A DNA stretch of 64,000 bases from Helicoverpa zea (taxonomy: Eukaryota; Arthropoda; Insecta; Lepidoptera; Noctuidae), in the NCBI RefSeq assembly GCF_022581195.2, contig NC_061460.1, positions 10,451,501 to 10,515,500 on the forward strand. Reading direction: 5' to 3'. The notes beneath the pieces were generated by a model. The model was given only the letters and a program-made list of their open reading frames with translations, ran no database searches and was not told where the DNA came from. The position numbers were made by a program, and so were the translations under genes. Position 1 is the stretch's first letter; each line of letters opens with the position of its first letter. Below are positions 35,259 to 48,599 of the stretch, in pieces.

Positions 35259-35400
35259 CAGTAATAATAGTTTTTCGAAGAGACAATAACCGCAGCGATC
35301 GCGAACCGTGAGAAATGAATGCCGGCCGGTTTCTTTCTGTTGCCTGCTCGCTCGGGGAGGTCGGTCGATCTGCTTCACTAGAATACGCCGTACGCCGGCG
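35259..35400 (-). other. Candidate distal leader exon, actin gene 1
   Basis: On the minus strand a GC-rich block (35290-35400) runs into ATTACTG|GTAAGTAAA, a near-consensus donor at 35257-35258. It could splice to the same acceptor at 33942. The start is not defined: there is no TATA at a normal distance. Confidence 0.5.
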
Positions 35401-35631
35401 CCCCGCGATTCAATCGACTCGCCCAACGGACCTCTGTAGGTGCCAAATATAACAAAATTTTCCTACTAATTACGCCGCGAAAACTATCAAAACGACCTAC
35501 AAAATGCACCCGCTGACAAACCTAACTGACAGATGTCATGCAATTGTTACTATTCGAAAAAGGAATGTAATTATTTTTTACTCAGAAATGGACTCGCCCA
35601 AGTTCCCCGCTTGCCGCAACCGATGGCCTTA

Positions 35632-35670
35632 CCATATATGGGAATGGGTAAAATTCTGAGCTCTGATTGG
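35632..35670 (-). promoter_or_regulatory. Distal CArG box and CCAAT, actin gene 1
   Basis: CCATATATGG at 35632-35641 is a second perfect copy of the proximal CArG. ATTGG (CCAAT on the minus strand) is at 35666-35670. They lie about 240 bp upstream of the distal leader block. Confidence 0.6.
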
Positions 35671-36119
35671 TGCCCGGTGGCAACGGTCGTTGTGTACATG
35701 TCGCACACCAACACAAACAAAAAAGTTGCGCTTGTGTTTGTGTCTAGTAGCGAAGTGATTCCATTCAATATCGTCTGCAGTGCAAAGCGGCATTAACTTA
35801 GCCAAGTTATGAAGGTTGTATGATGCGATACAGCACGAGACTATTTTACGATTACTTAAACTAGCCGTTTAATATGAAATAACTTGTCGCGTGCCTAGCT
35901 TTAATTGATTTTTCCCACTAACATGATGATACCTACGTTGGTATAATATCTTAAATTACATAAACCATCAGAACATGTCTAGGTGCTATCAACTTTTCTC
36001 ATAATTTTTGCAGATGTAGTTGATGCTGCTTGCTAGATAGGTAGGTACTGCTATCAGCTATGTCAAAGGTATCTACCAACCGGAGTTGAATTACATTTTC
36101 ATCTAACTTTAAATCATAA

Positions 36120-36337
36120 TTGGGTAGACTAAATGTAGTCGGACTCGCGCACGAAGCGTTCCGTATCATTATCTATCAAAAATCACGTTTGCTGTATGGA
36201 AGCCCCCTAAAATATTTATTGAATTCTAGTTTTGCTACTGTTGTGATAAGGGCATCAAACTATCATGTCTAGCTGTCATGATTCTTGAGATTCAGCCTGG
36301 ACAGACGGACGGACAGCGAAGTACGGGACCCTAAAAA
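36120..36337. repeat. Fragment of a dispersed insect repeat
   Basis: The stretch has TCGCGCACGAAGCGTTCCGT, ATCACGTTTGCTGTATGG, an ACGGACGGACAGCGAAG block and TACGGGACCCTAAAA. Such composition is common in dispersed insect repeats. A related palindromic end (GGGTCCC..TTTGGGTACGGGACCC) lies at 40019-40053. No boundaries are fixed. Confidence 0.45.
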
Positions 36338-39050
36338 TTATAAATCTCCAAGATATTCATAGCAAGGAATAGTAATCTACCTATTTTGAATATTATACCG
36401 GTCATTAAAATTAGACTTTTAACCCCAGGTACCTACCTACATTAAAAAAAAAATGCCAATAATCTTAAGCGTCCACTTTCGTTTATTGCAACAAGGGCCA
36501 AATAAAATATTTAAAGGCATGAAAACTAGGAGACATTAAAAGAGAAACCAGTGGTTTCTCCGGATCCCACTTGCCAAGCACTAAGCCAAGGACTACTGCC
36601 AAAAGAAATATGATACAGTCTAGACTCTTACACATTGAAATAATGTTTTCCATTCAAGTTGAGCAATGAACTCTCTTATCTAATCCAGTAGAGCATAAAT
36701 AATAACAATAAATTGGCATTACGTTTTTGGCACGAACCTCAAACACGACGCTAAATTAAAGGAAGTTATTTTTAATTAAAGTCTATTTGGGATATAATTC
36801 ATATTACTAGCTGTGCTGTTAGAACCAATAACAGAGTTTTACTGGACAGGCAGTCAACAGCAACGTTTATTTTATCAATATAAAAAATGTGAATGCGTCG
36901 ACAGGACACTTGGAGACACAAATATCACGCCAATGAGTCATCAACTGGAGTCATTCTACTGTCTGCAGTTCTGCACATTATCTGTGCAGTGACGCACCAG
37001 CGAAGGGTTGTCGGTTAACTATGTATTTATTATGTCCCTGCTTACTTAGCTCAACACAAAGGGCAATTTAAACGCATTTCCGATGGATTATTACTTAGGC
37101 GAATCCATTGAAGAGTCGTTGTAATCTTTCTACGTGACACTGACTAGTGGCATTTTTTTGCTCATTCAATTGCTACCTACTTATGCGTTTGTCGCGTTTG
37201 AGATCTCAATCTATCCACGGTAAACTTATTAGCCTTGTCTAGAAAGAAACTCAGTTGCACTGTTAGTGCAATACTGAACCGAGCAAAAAACGTGAGAGCA
37301 GCGCAGCCAACACTTTCTGTTAATTTTAAAATTGTAATGATTCGATGAAAGTTTATAGAAATGTTGCAGTGATAGTTACGTTGCTAAGCACGGTGTCTTA
37401 GTTAACCTTTGGCATTAAACAGTTGTTTAGAGTAGATTAACCCGCGTAAAATCTGTTCCGGGCAATGCTGGCCGGGCAAATGCTATGAGTCACGCACATG
37501 CGTACTACGACGATGAGTCAATACAGTTGACTCGGCGGAGTCCACTAATTTAGTTCCTCGTAAGTTATGACCCGCGGATGACTAATAATAACTAAGTAAC
37601 ACGTTTTTACATACACCAGTACATGGTGGTGACATCGTTACAGCAGAAGTTTACAAACAATAGCTAGCTAATGTTTCCAAAACAAGCTGCTTTGTGGTAC
37701 TTCATATAGAAAGACAGGCATGGTCATAGAATATCAAGAAATTCTAGCAACACAGTGTACTGTACATATTGTTCTGCCTTGCCACACCTTACTCGTCATG
37801 AAAATGCAGTAGCAGTTTCAAATATGAGGTGTCTGATGCGGAACTCAAAAATTGGTTCACCATTACAAAAAATAATGATTCACCAAGAATTTCATTTACC
37901 TTCAAGGTTTTTTTAAAAACTTTTGGAAAAGGCAAAACTACAGAGAGAGCCACTTCCTTGTTTCTCTTTTTAAATTTAATTTCTTAAATATTTAGTTTTC
38001 AAACTAACAAGTTAATTTTTCAATGATTTGAACGATGAGCAACATCAATACGATAAGAATTAATCTAGAGCGTACGGTATGCCAAAAATATTTACTTTCT
38101 AATGGACTCTCTTCATTAGCAGTGTATTTTTGTTAATGATATTTATTTCCCATTTATTAACGACTTGTTTTATCTTGTTTGTGGTTCGGCTAAGCCTGAT
38201 TCAGTATGATTTTAGTGAATTTCGCCAAGATATGCCGTTCAAGCAACAGTTAAATCCGCCGATATTTTTTCTTCTGTAGCAATTTCATTTACTTCTAAGA
38301 CTTCATAGGTATCATAAAAATTCAGTTCAGTGACCTCTGCTGAATGATCACAATAATTTTCAAATTAATATAAAGATGCTCGCATGCTCTGATTGCTTTT
38401 TGCGGGTTATCGTACTATTCATACTTTCAAAATCTTATTTATTCAGTCCATTTCTTAAATTTTAAATTAGCACTAAGATAGGCACTAAGAATATAAGAAA
38501 TTATTGGTATATTCTGTGGTTCTTGTTCAATTTGTTCAGTGCCTAACATAGACATACTCTATCAAGGTATGAAGTTTTTTTATAAGTAGGTATTACATAA
38601 ATATGTGAGTTATTTGATACGTTTAAGACATGATACAATAGAAGAAATATTTGAGCGTACAGGTACATTTTACCATCCATCAAGGTTTTTTTCTTGAAAT
38701 GACGTAGTTACGTATGGTGTTGCTTATAAAAATATTTCCATAGATTGAAAACATTTGATCAAACAACATGTTTTGTATGAAATTATGGATGACACATGTC
38801 TTAAATAAGTGGTGTTTATTTATTTTTTTAACTACATGACAGTGAATCACAGCGGATATCAAATGAGTGTACTTGAAATTAACAAGTTTTTAATCATTTA
38901 TTCCCTTCATTTGTTAGTCAACATTGAATCAGCGGAAAACGATGTGTTTTCAAAGTTATTGAAAGTCAGTTTATTGTATAATGATGCTTTCGTTTGCGGT
39001 AATCGGTAACTAGCAGTTCAAAATTGTTTCAGTAATGAAATCAAAGCAAC
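36338..39050. other. Intergenic, upstream of actin gene 1
   Basis: AT-rich, no coding frame longer than 66 codons. No promoter-like or repeat structure that I can bound. It lies between the distal actin promoter and the 968-bp element. Confidence 0.5.
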
Positions 39051-40018
39051 TATAGTTCGGCCATTCAGAGAATGCGTTCCTGACACGTCGCGATTGAACT
39101 GACGACGTAACTTTGCAATGGCGTTGCAGTTACGATAAAAATATTTTTGCTGGTTGTTTACCGTTTTAACAATTGAGGAGCATTAAAACAACATTATTAT
39201 ATCAATAATCAATGAATGTTATAATTTTGTGCCAAACTGAGTGTCAAATAACTTGGTAAACAATATTTTTCTAAATCTATACTGCGCTATTACAAGGTTA
39301 TGTCAGCGGTTTATATTTTGTAGTGCTGTGCTAAAAATAACAGGCAAGTATCGTAATCTGTTCTTATACAGTTATAATATAAAATAATACGTTTTGATTT
39401 TCTTTTTAAGAATTGGAAAATAATGGACTATAAGACTTAATTATAACGTTTATGAAATATAAAAATAAAACTATGACCAAACCGCATTTTTATACTTAGA
39501 TTAAAAATGGTAACCCCAAATGGCGTTATGGGCCGCCATTTTGTGACGCTAAAACAGTCGTCCGTTGTCGTTTCGTGCGCATAGACCACGTTTTTCAAGT
39601 GTTTTCGATCTGTTTTTATTTGATTACCCGGCTTTTGTTAGACCGAGATATCAGGATTGATTCTGTTATTGATAATAATATAATTATACATGTAGGCGAA
39701 GATGATGATGAAGACACCACCTCCTCAAGCAAATCGGAGTCTGATTAATATTCTGTTCGCACATTCAATTCAATGTACTTGTAACAAAGAATAAATAAAA
39801 CAATTTTATTATATGAATATTACCTTTTTTTGGTTTCCACTTAAATAACTAAAATATAAAACAAATGATTCCGCCAATTTAAAACGAAAATAATCTTAAA
39901 ATAATGCGGCGGTTCATTTTGAAGGAACGGTAACGAACTCAGTGTTATGTTGTGCCCATCACTAGTCGTGACTAACTGATAGGTGTCAGGAACGCATTCT
40001 CTGAACGGCCGAAGTATA
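39051..40018 (-). mobile_element. 968-bp terminal-inverted-repeat transposon, copy C
   Basis: It has the same length as and an inverted orientation to 22253-23220, with essentially the same sequence (the left-end translation is identical in both). The ends are TATAGTTCGGCC and GGCCGAAGTATA. On the plus strand 39500-39748 is open and ends with the acidic Ser-rich tail. The right border abuts the palindromic repeat end at 40019. Confidence 0.88.
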
Positions 40019-40053
40019 GGGTCCCATTTTTCCCTTTGGGTACGGGACCCTAA
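40019..40053. repeat. Palindromic repeat end GGGTCCC..GGGACCC
   Basis: GGGTCCCATTTTTCCCTTTGGGTACGGGACCC-type palindrome directly after copy C. It is probably the border of an older dispersed repeat into which copy C inserted. Confidence 0.45.
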
Positions 40054-41713
40054 CAAAAATCAAACTTATTTAGAAGCAAAGTTTTTATTCACAACAGAAA
40101 CCATAGGTATATAAAAACATAGATATCTAAAGATATAACAGAGAAGTCGCCACTTCCACATCGAAGCCTGTGAGAAATGAGTCAACGAAGGAAACTCTTG
40201 CGCATCGCATAGAATACAAACACGTTGGCCATTGTATTGTAAAATGTTTCGGTATCGGAATACGTAATTTGTAGTATTCTTGGTTCGATATGAATCATGA
40301 ATGTGTGTAATGTTGTAGAACCTAAACGACACTTGTTATTAATTTTACCTATAAGTAAGTTATATTAGTAGACAGGCAGACACGTAGGTATTTTACGTGG
40401 ATTTTTTAATATAAATTGTTTGTTTTTTATTTGGATTCCTTTATTTAAAAAATAGGAGGTAGGTACGTGGAATTCAGACGTTATTTCCTTACCACTGAAA
40501 TGATATAATTTTACGACAATTAGCTACTTAAAAAATTAAAAATACCTGCATAAAAAATAACAGATTTTTTATGACATGACACATTTTATAAGATACTTTT
40601 AGAAATTCATTATTTTATGATTGTATCACTTGTCCTACGCAGGTTCAGTTTTTGCTCGCCAAGATTTCTACTATTGACCTTATAAGTAGGTTATCCTAAA
40701 GTCACGTCCTTTTGGGTCGTGAGTTCAAGTCTAGTTCAAGAGAAGCCTTTCAGCGTTCATTTTTCATTGGACCCTCTTAACAGGGGTCAACCGAATTATG
40801 TAGGTACCTGAAGATATACGATTGCTGTGATATAAAATGGTTTAATTTTAAATGACTATTATAGATGAAGGTGCCTAATCTCTAGTTTGCTTCCTCAAGA
40901 TATGCTTCGTGCAGAAATTCTTCAATAAACTTCATTTGGTTACCTACCTCTTCTTATTAAAACGGGCTGCTTTGACTTTCGTTTGTTGCTTGCAGCCTTG
41001 GCTAAAGTCATAAACTCTTCTTATAAGATGTTATTTGCCTATTGTAACTACCTACTTGATATACCTGAGTCCTCAAGAATTAGATGAATCAAAATATCAT
41101 CCATTATTCGGAATGCCGAATTTCCGAACACCAGAAATCATTATGATATCGTCGATCGAAGTTTCTTTTTACGTCAAGAAATAATAAGAGAGATGATTTC
41201 TAATTAATGATCTTGCAATAATATCTCGAGAAAATATACCGGAATTTTAGTTTCTGTTCACAAATGATCGCGGAGAAATGCTGATCACGATCAAGAAAGT
41301 GCCAAGTGCCTACGATACGTGGTAAATGTATTTTGAATCACAATTTTTGGCTGTTACACACATATATCGATTATGAAGTATCTTGGCAACTTGTTTACTT
41401 GTTATAAAACAGTATTATGTAATTTGAATGTATGTAGGTTTACTGATTGAGCTGAATTCCAATTGAGGGTGTGCAAAAGTCGCAGCAGCACGCTTGTCAA
41501 CTTTCTGTTAAGTCGGCAAAAATGGGGACGACAGTAATGCTCTAGCAAAATTGATTTCCGCGTTTCGTATTTGCTTACTTAGGAACTCTTATTTTAACAG
41601 ACATATTATAATGATTTGAGTATGAGATGAAATGATGATAGGTATGTGATGAAGACTTAAGAAAATGTGGATACATTTTCTGAGGATAAGATGACAGTGA
41701 ATGTAAGTACAGT
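40054..41713. other. Intergenic, nothing recognised
   Basis: AT-rich with scattered ACCTAC/GTAGGT motifs. No coding or repeat structure is supported. Confidence 0.5.
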
Positions 41714-41841
41714 TATCGGCACGGATATCGGGCCATGACCTTCACCTGCGCAGAAGCGATTTACTGCCTTATTGCCTTATGCGTACGGGTGCGCAAAGCG
41801 ATCCCCACTCTTCCGCCGAGAGCCCAATATCCGTGCCGGTA
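41714..41841. mobile_element. 128-bp MITE
   Basis: TATCGGCACGGATATCGGGC at the left pairs with the inverted TACCGGCACGGATATTGGGC at the right (2 mismatches in 20). The internal part is GC-rich compared with its flanks. A TA target is possible because both ends start with TA. Confidence 0.7.
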
Positions 41842-41861
41842 TCTGTATTACGTGACGACTG

Positions 41862-42475
41862 TAGACATGGGAAAAACATATCATTGAAAAGAAAAGATTG
41901 ATATATATCTTTTGATCACTGGGATATGTATCACTCTTTTGTATCTCTATATCCTTTCGAATCCGCGAGTGACATTGTACTGTTGCTCAGAGTGACTCGC
42001 TTCGTTCAATTCAATCCAATGTATCACTAAATCAGTACGAACTAAGAGTGATAGATTCGTTTAGGATAGATAGATTCGTATATCAGTTTATAATATTTTT
42101 AAGTTTCTATTTTTCATTTTAAATTTAAGTTTACGATTTATGTAATTGGCTGTTAAAGCCGTGTAAATCGAATAAATAAATAAAAATAATGGTCAAACAC
42201 TTATCCTCGGTATCGAGAAAGTGAGACAGAACATTCTAAGTAGGGAAGTGCGAAAGAGATGTCTGGACTTTCCGATGAGAAACCATGAGAAACCGTGACG
42301 CCAGCCGCTCAATGCTGTGTGTGCGAGTGCAACACAGATACAAACGGACGACGGATTGAATGAGTTGTTAAAGATACACTGATACATTCGGATTTGAACT
42401 GATACAAAGAGCGAGTGATAAGAACGGAAAGATACATATCTTTTTTATCTATCACTCCTGAGTTACCCATCTCTA
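41862..42475. mobile_element. Non-autonomous hAT-type element, 614 bp
   Basis: Ends TAGACATGGG and the inverted TAGAGATGGG, with an exact 8-bp duplication GACGACTG at 41854-41861 and 42476-42483. The inside is rich in ATATCTTTT/TATCACTC motifs and has no transposase. Confidence 0.85.
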
Positions 42476-42483
42476 GACGACTG

Positions 42484-45400
42484 TCAGAGAGGAATGGAAG
42501 TGGATAACCGATAACATAATTGCGCCGACCCCAAATATCACTGGGAACAGGCCAGGCACAATAAGAAGATGGAACGTAAGTGTATCGAAACTGTTACCAC
42601 ATGTTGTCAGAATAGGGTGAAACAAACAGAAATCCGGCAAAAACCTATCATGGTTTACCATAGTTTCATACAACAATGTTATGAAATGCCTAAGTATTTC
42701 TTTTAAAATTCTGTTTTATTATGAAAGAGGTACTTATTTTACTCGTGCGTGGAGTGAGAGAGGCATTTTGTGTAGGCAATTTCCAACTCCTATTAGTTGC
42801 AATTCAGCTGTAAGTAGGCCAGAACTTAATTGTCCATGATCACATTTCACGTATGATCGCGTCACTGGACTGCGATCTGATGCAAACTGGCCTACTTCCA
42901 GATTTAGAAGTCCAGCCATATACGAACAATAAGACCTTAATAGCCAAAGTAGGTCTTATTACAATTGCACAAGATATAATGTTGGCTGGTAAGATTAATT
43001 AATATGGGCCTCTGATATAAGACCGTCTGTGATGAAGGGCAAACGGGCAGGTTGTCCTTTTGTGTGCATTTTTTATCCACCTGTCATTGAAAGGTAACAG
43101 AGACGAATTTTGGCTATGCGGGGTGAAACAGCGCCTTTCAATTTGAATTTGAATTTCTTTTTCATTTTGAATTCAGTTTTTTTTTTCTTTTTGGGTGGAA
43201 TAAATAATTTATAAAAAAGGAAACATTATCACTAACCTATGTCGATGTGAACGAATGTCAGTTTCTTCCAAAATATTTGGAGGCAAAATTATTGCAATAT
43301 ACCTAGAGAGGTATCTCATGAATATACATACCTAGGACCTGCCAGCAAAAATCTAAAAGCCCGAATAAGAAAAGTAGCGAAATTCCAGACGAATTCAATT
43401 TCAGCAAAGACACTGATTGATACCAAGACTTTCGTCTGGACAAAGACAAGGCTTACGATCCTTATTCGAGAAAAAATAAGGTTCAAAAGACTTGCGTTCG
43501 TAAGTTGGTTTGAAACCGCATACCAGTCTAGCCGGGGCGGGTGTGAACGGGGTAAGGGCGGGATGCGAGGGGGGTGAAGGATCGATCGTCCGCCCGCTCT
43601 CGCCCTTGACCCTCGCCGCATCAGGGAGGGCGTTGTGCATGTGTGCGTGAGGGTGTCGGCAGATTTCATGCGGTGAATATTTGACGCGATGTACGAGAAC
43701 CGACACATGTATACGAGATGGGATGTCTACGTGGTCGGAATAGATTTTGCATGTTTCTGGAATATTCGCTGGATGTACGATGGGATGTGGAAAATGGGAC
43801 TACATTATAATCCGACATGATATTGAGTGTAGAAGTGAAGCTAATGTTGACACGCAATAGTTATCTAATTTGGCAGCTTCTTAATCTAGCTACTAAATTC
43901 GAATCTAACACTTAACGGTTAACCGAAAATTAAAAACTTATGTACTTACTGGCGATGTTACGGTTTGCACATAATTCACAGATTACCCAAACATACTACA
44001 AAAAAATCTTTAATAACATCCTGCGGGTAGGCATCCCGCTGTCAGACCCTCGTTACCCTAAACGTAATGGGTTCGAAATTACTCGCCCAAAAGCATTATT
44101 ACTTAGGGATCATGGAACAATCTAGGCTCATACAATAAATTAAAAATAGAACGCATCTGTTTCGAGCTTGAATCTATGGTCAAAATATTTCCATCCAGTT
44201 ACATGTGTATCTACCTATCCTATATGTTTGAAAGCTGCAATGCTGCATACAAACTCATTGGTATACCATCGTGCATGTCCATTGGCCCCCCTCACTCACT
44301 CAAATACACATCTGCGTGCAATTGCTCCCTCATCCCTCACTCCCCATGGACCAGACAGAGTGGTTTGCTAAACATTTATCCATACATTGTATCTACCTGT
44401 GTTTTTAACAACTGTTATATAGTCTGTTACATTCGGTTTTAGTTACTACCTATATGGTTTTAAACTCCGCCCCTAGCTTAGTATAAAAACTAGACGAATC
44501 ATACATAAAAATAAATCCCGATAAATGTACACCATCATTAACCTAACACGTGCCAAAATGTTTCCCTTATCGATCAATACTAACGACAAACGACGACGGC
44601 AACATTCATTCTATAAATATCCGCTACAACCATCATTCGAGTCCAATACACTTTGTTGGCAAGAGCACCAAACGCATTCAGCCAAGGGCCACATGACGCG
44701 CCGGCTTCAAACTCCTGCACCGGCTACCCGTGACGTCATCACGCATGAGACGAAACGAACGCGGTGGGTGTGTCAGTCTAATTATAAACCGTGTATTTTA
44801 GGATTTCGACTATACACTGCTCTAGGTCAGCTATTAAAAACTTCACGCTATCCCACGTAGGGACGCGAGGTGAATGGAACGCGAACGCATCTATTAGTAA
44901 ACAGAACATCGACCAAAACAAATTCCATGTCAATGTCGAGTGATTTTCACATTTCGAAAAAAATAAGCATAGTTTCTATTAATTTGGTTATATTAAACAG
45001 TACCAACTAGATTAGAAAACGATATAAATATAATTAAAAAGCGGAATTGGTATGGAGATTAATTCATGTATGTATGTATTTATATTTCACCCGGTTGGAG
45101 AAATCGCTGGGGGAAACTATAGAGAGCTTTATGACATCAATATTGCGATAATTTAATCGTAATTATTAGAAATTGAAGTATGTAAGTAGGTAAGTGTAAT
45201 CAATCGCTCCCATGAAGGTACGATCCATGGGAATTATGATCATAATGGTTATGAAAGAAAGATAAATGATATCTAAATGAACATTTAGATAAAGAAAACA
45301 CTCGATTATAATTATGATATTGAACTGGGTTTGTAGAACTTGCATATCAAATTGATAATGAAGAAAAAATGCCTTGACATTAATGGAATAAGGTCTTCTA

Positions 45401-46202
45401 TATACCTTAAGTCCAAAGAGCTAACAATCATGGAAGGTACTTTATTAGGACAAATTCTGCCTCGATATAAATGGTAATTTTATTTACTAATGGGATTTCC
45501 ATTTGGAGCTAAAAATACTTGTAACTACGTCGCTCGAGGGCTTAATATCCTGTTCGTAGCCTGAAAAGCTAATAAGGTGCGGTTTTCCCTATTCTAATAG
45601 AGTTATGGCGGCCTCGCCCATGTTCCTACAATATTCCATTAGTGATATTAAATGCATCACGAATATTGCTTTGTTCGCTAGAAGTGCTAATTATACCAAT
45701 TAGGTAGATGGTAGGTAGCTCGTGCTTCTAGGTAGTAACAGGCTAGCTACTGATACTATTTATATTATATCAATTGGAAATAATGATCTGGTTCTTATCG
45801 CCATAAAACCTTAAGCATTATTATTTTCTACGAAGGAATTTCTAACGATAAACATTTATCAATTCGCTTTATTACAGCTTGTAAAATCGATACGATGTAT
45901 GATTAGTAGTAATGAAGAACATTATATAATAAAACAGCCATGATAAAATTGCGGACGTTGAGTTCCGTTACCGCATAAATATGAGCTAAAATATGTAAAA
46001 TGGAACGGTCAATGACTAGCACTTGCAGTTAGAAATTCCAGTTAAAAGCTGTCTGCGACTATTTGTGAGAAGTGCACACTCGTGTCATTATGACTCTCAA
46101 AAACGATGCTTCGTCTTTCACATACGGATCTAAATACGAAGGTAATGAGATGAGGATAGAAAGCAAGAAAAATGCAGATTTATACCGGTATATAAATTAT
46201 CT
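42484..46202. other. Intergenic between the actin genes
   Basis: No gene was supported. A GC-rich patch at 43535-43660 yields overlapping minus-strand frames of 101-130 codons with no recognisable protein. The remainder is AT-rich. TTTATT at 46203-46208 (AATAAA on the minus strand) marks the likely end of actin gene 2. Confidence 0.5.
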
Positions 46203-46208
46203 TTTATT
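46203..46208 (-). terminator. Poly(A) signal of actin gene 2
   Basis: AATAAA on the minus strand, 226 nt beyond the stop codon at 46434, giving a short actin-like 3' UTR. Confidence 0.6.
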
Positions 46209-46433
46209 AAAAATGTTCAGGTTAGTAACGATTTATAAATAAATAAAAATCTTTGTCAAAAATACGGAATCGACAATGTTCCGCATTCATTATTACGTAA
46301 TATGCATATTACGATACCTTACAGCCTATTTTTAAATACTGAACTTAAATAAAAGATCACAAGCGTAATTTGAGCCGCCCATTCAGGGGCCTGGTGTAGG
46401 GCATCATAAATTAGGAATAGTCTTACTTGGCGC

Positions 46434-47662
<1,229 letters not shown>

Positions 47663-48089
47663 CTGAAAATAAAGTTAAATCATGATTTCACCGAATTGTA
47701 TAAACACTTTTTATGAGGAAAAGGTGTAATTTGATTAGATACGTAGTGACGCAATGTCGTATTTATTTTAACAGTTAGGTAGTCGTAGATAAAATATCTA
47801 GATACGAATTAGGTAATTCTAAAGAGTCACGCCTTGAGCCAACTCAGCGATAAAAGTACGCCTGATAAACGTTATCTAGTTACTATCTCCAAAAGTTAAG
47901 TAGTAGCCTATATCAAGACTTGAGAAATGAAGGAACGCTTGTAAGTTTTCAGCAAAACAACAATTATTTTAATAAAACAAACAAATGCAAGCAAATAAAT
48001 ACGATTTAACCCTCTACAGTATAATGCGATTAAAAAACCACTTTCAATAAAATACAATTATAAAAGTGATGTACTAAAACCACTTTATC

Positions 48090-48165
48090 TGCAATGGGAA
48101 TCGAACCCAGAGGACTCGAATTAGTAGAAGAGATCAATGCCACAAAATCGTCGAGGCAGTTACCA
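48090..48165 (-). repeat. tRNA-like fragment (SINE remnant)
   Basis: On the minus strand CTGCCTCGACGATTTTGTGG is followed about 45 nt later by GGGTTCGATTCCCATTGCAG, a B-box-like end. A proper tRNA fold with acceptor pairing was not found, so a SINE head is more likely than a tRNA gene. It lies in the leader intron of actin gene 2. Confidence 0.45.
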
Positions 48166-48360
48166 ATTCACTAAATCCAAGAGGCACTTCACTTATATAA
48201 CGTAAAAATGTTGTTATGTAACGACTAGTATCCACAGGTGGTAGTTTAAAATCGAGCACTGACTCTAAACGCTATTTAATTTTATTTATTTCAAACTTTA
48301 AAATAAGTAATTTATTATTAAAATCCACGATTTAATAAAAATAAATCCAAACAAACTTAC

Positions 48361-48425
48361 TGTTAAATAATAAGTTAATGACTAGGTACGACTCGTGCTG
48401 CTTCGGTCAAGCACACCTCACTAAA
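48361..48425 (-). other. Noncoding leader exon of actin gene 2
   Basis: The donor AACA|GTAAGTTT at 48359-48360 lies about 95 bp downstream of the TATA box. The leader starts near 48425 (inferred) and splices across about 700 bp to the acceptor at 47663. Confidence 0.65.
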
Positions 48426-48450
48426 TGAGAACCGGCTCTTGAGGATAAAC

Positions 48451-48555
48451 TATATAAAACGTGCCTTATCAGAGTTCACATACTATCGGCTACAATTTAT
48501 TTTCCGCCAATCACAGGCTGCCTGATGCTGCCTCAATTTTTGTCACCATATATGG
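48451..48555 (-). promoter_or_regulatory. Promoter of actin gene 2 (CArG, CCAAT, TATA)
   Basis: CCATATATGG at 48546-48555, CCAAT at 48507-48511 and TATATA at 48451-48456. The spacings of 90, 51 and 35 bp equal those of the gene 1 proximal promoter, while the sequence between the boxes is mostly different. Confidence 0.8.
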
Positions 48556-48599
48556 TAACGCTCTGTGTTCTATCCACAATCTGTTGATAACGATACGGT

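Noticed and set aside
43316..43857. Overlapping minus-strand frames of 101-130 codons
   Set aside because: They follow a GC-rich patch, show no domain, and two frames are open at once, which is typical of noncoding GC-rich DNA.
48090..48165. tRNA gene
   Set aside because: A B-box-like sequence is present but acceptor-stem pairing and a clean A box are not, so it is more likely a SINE head.
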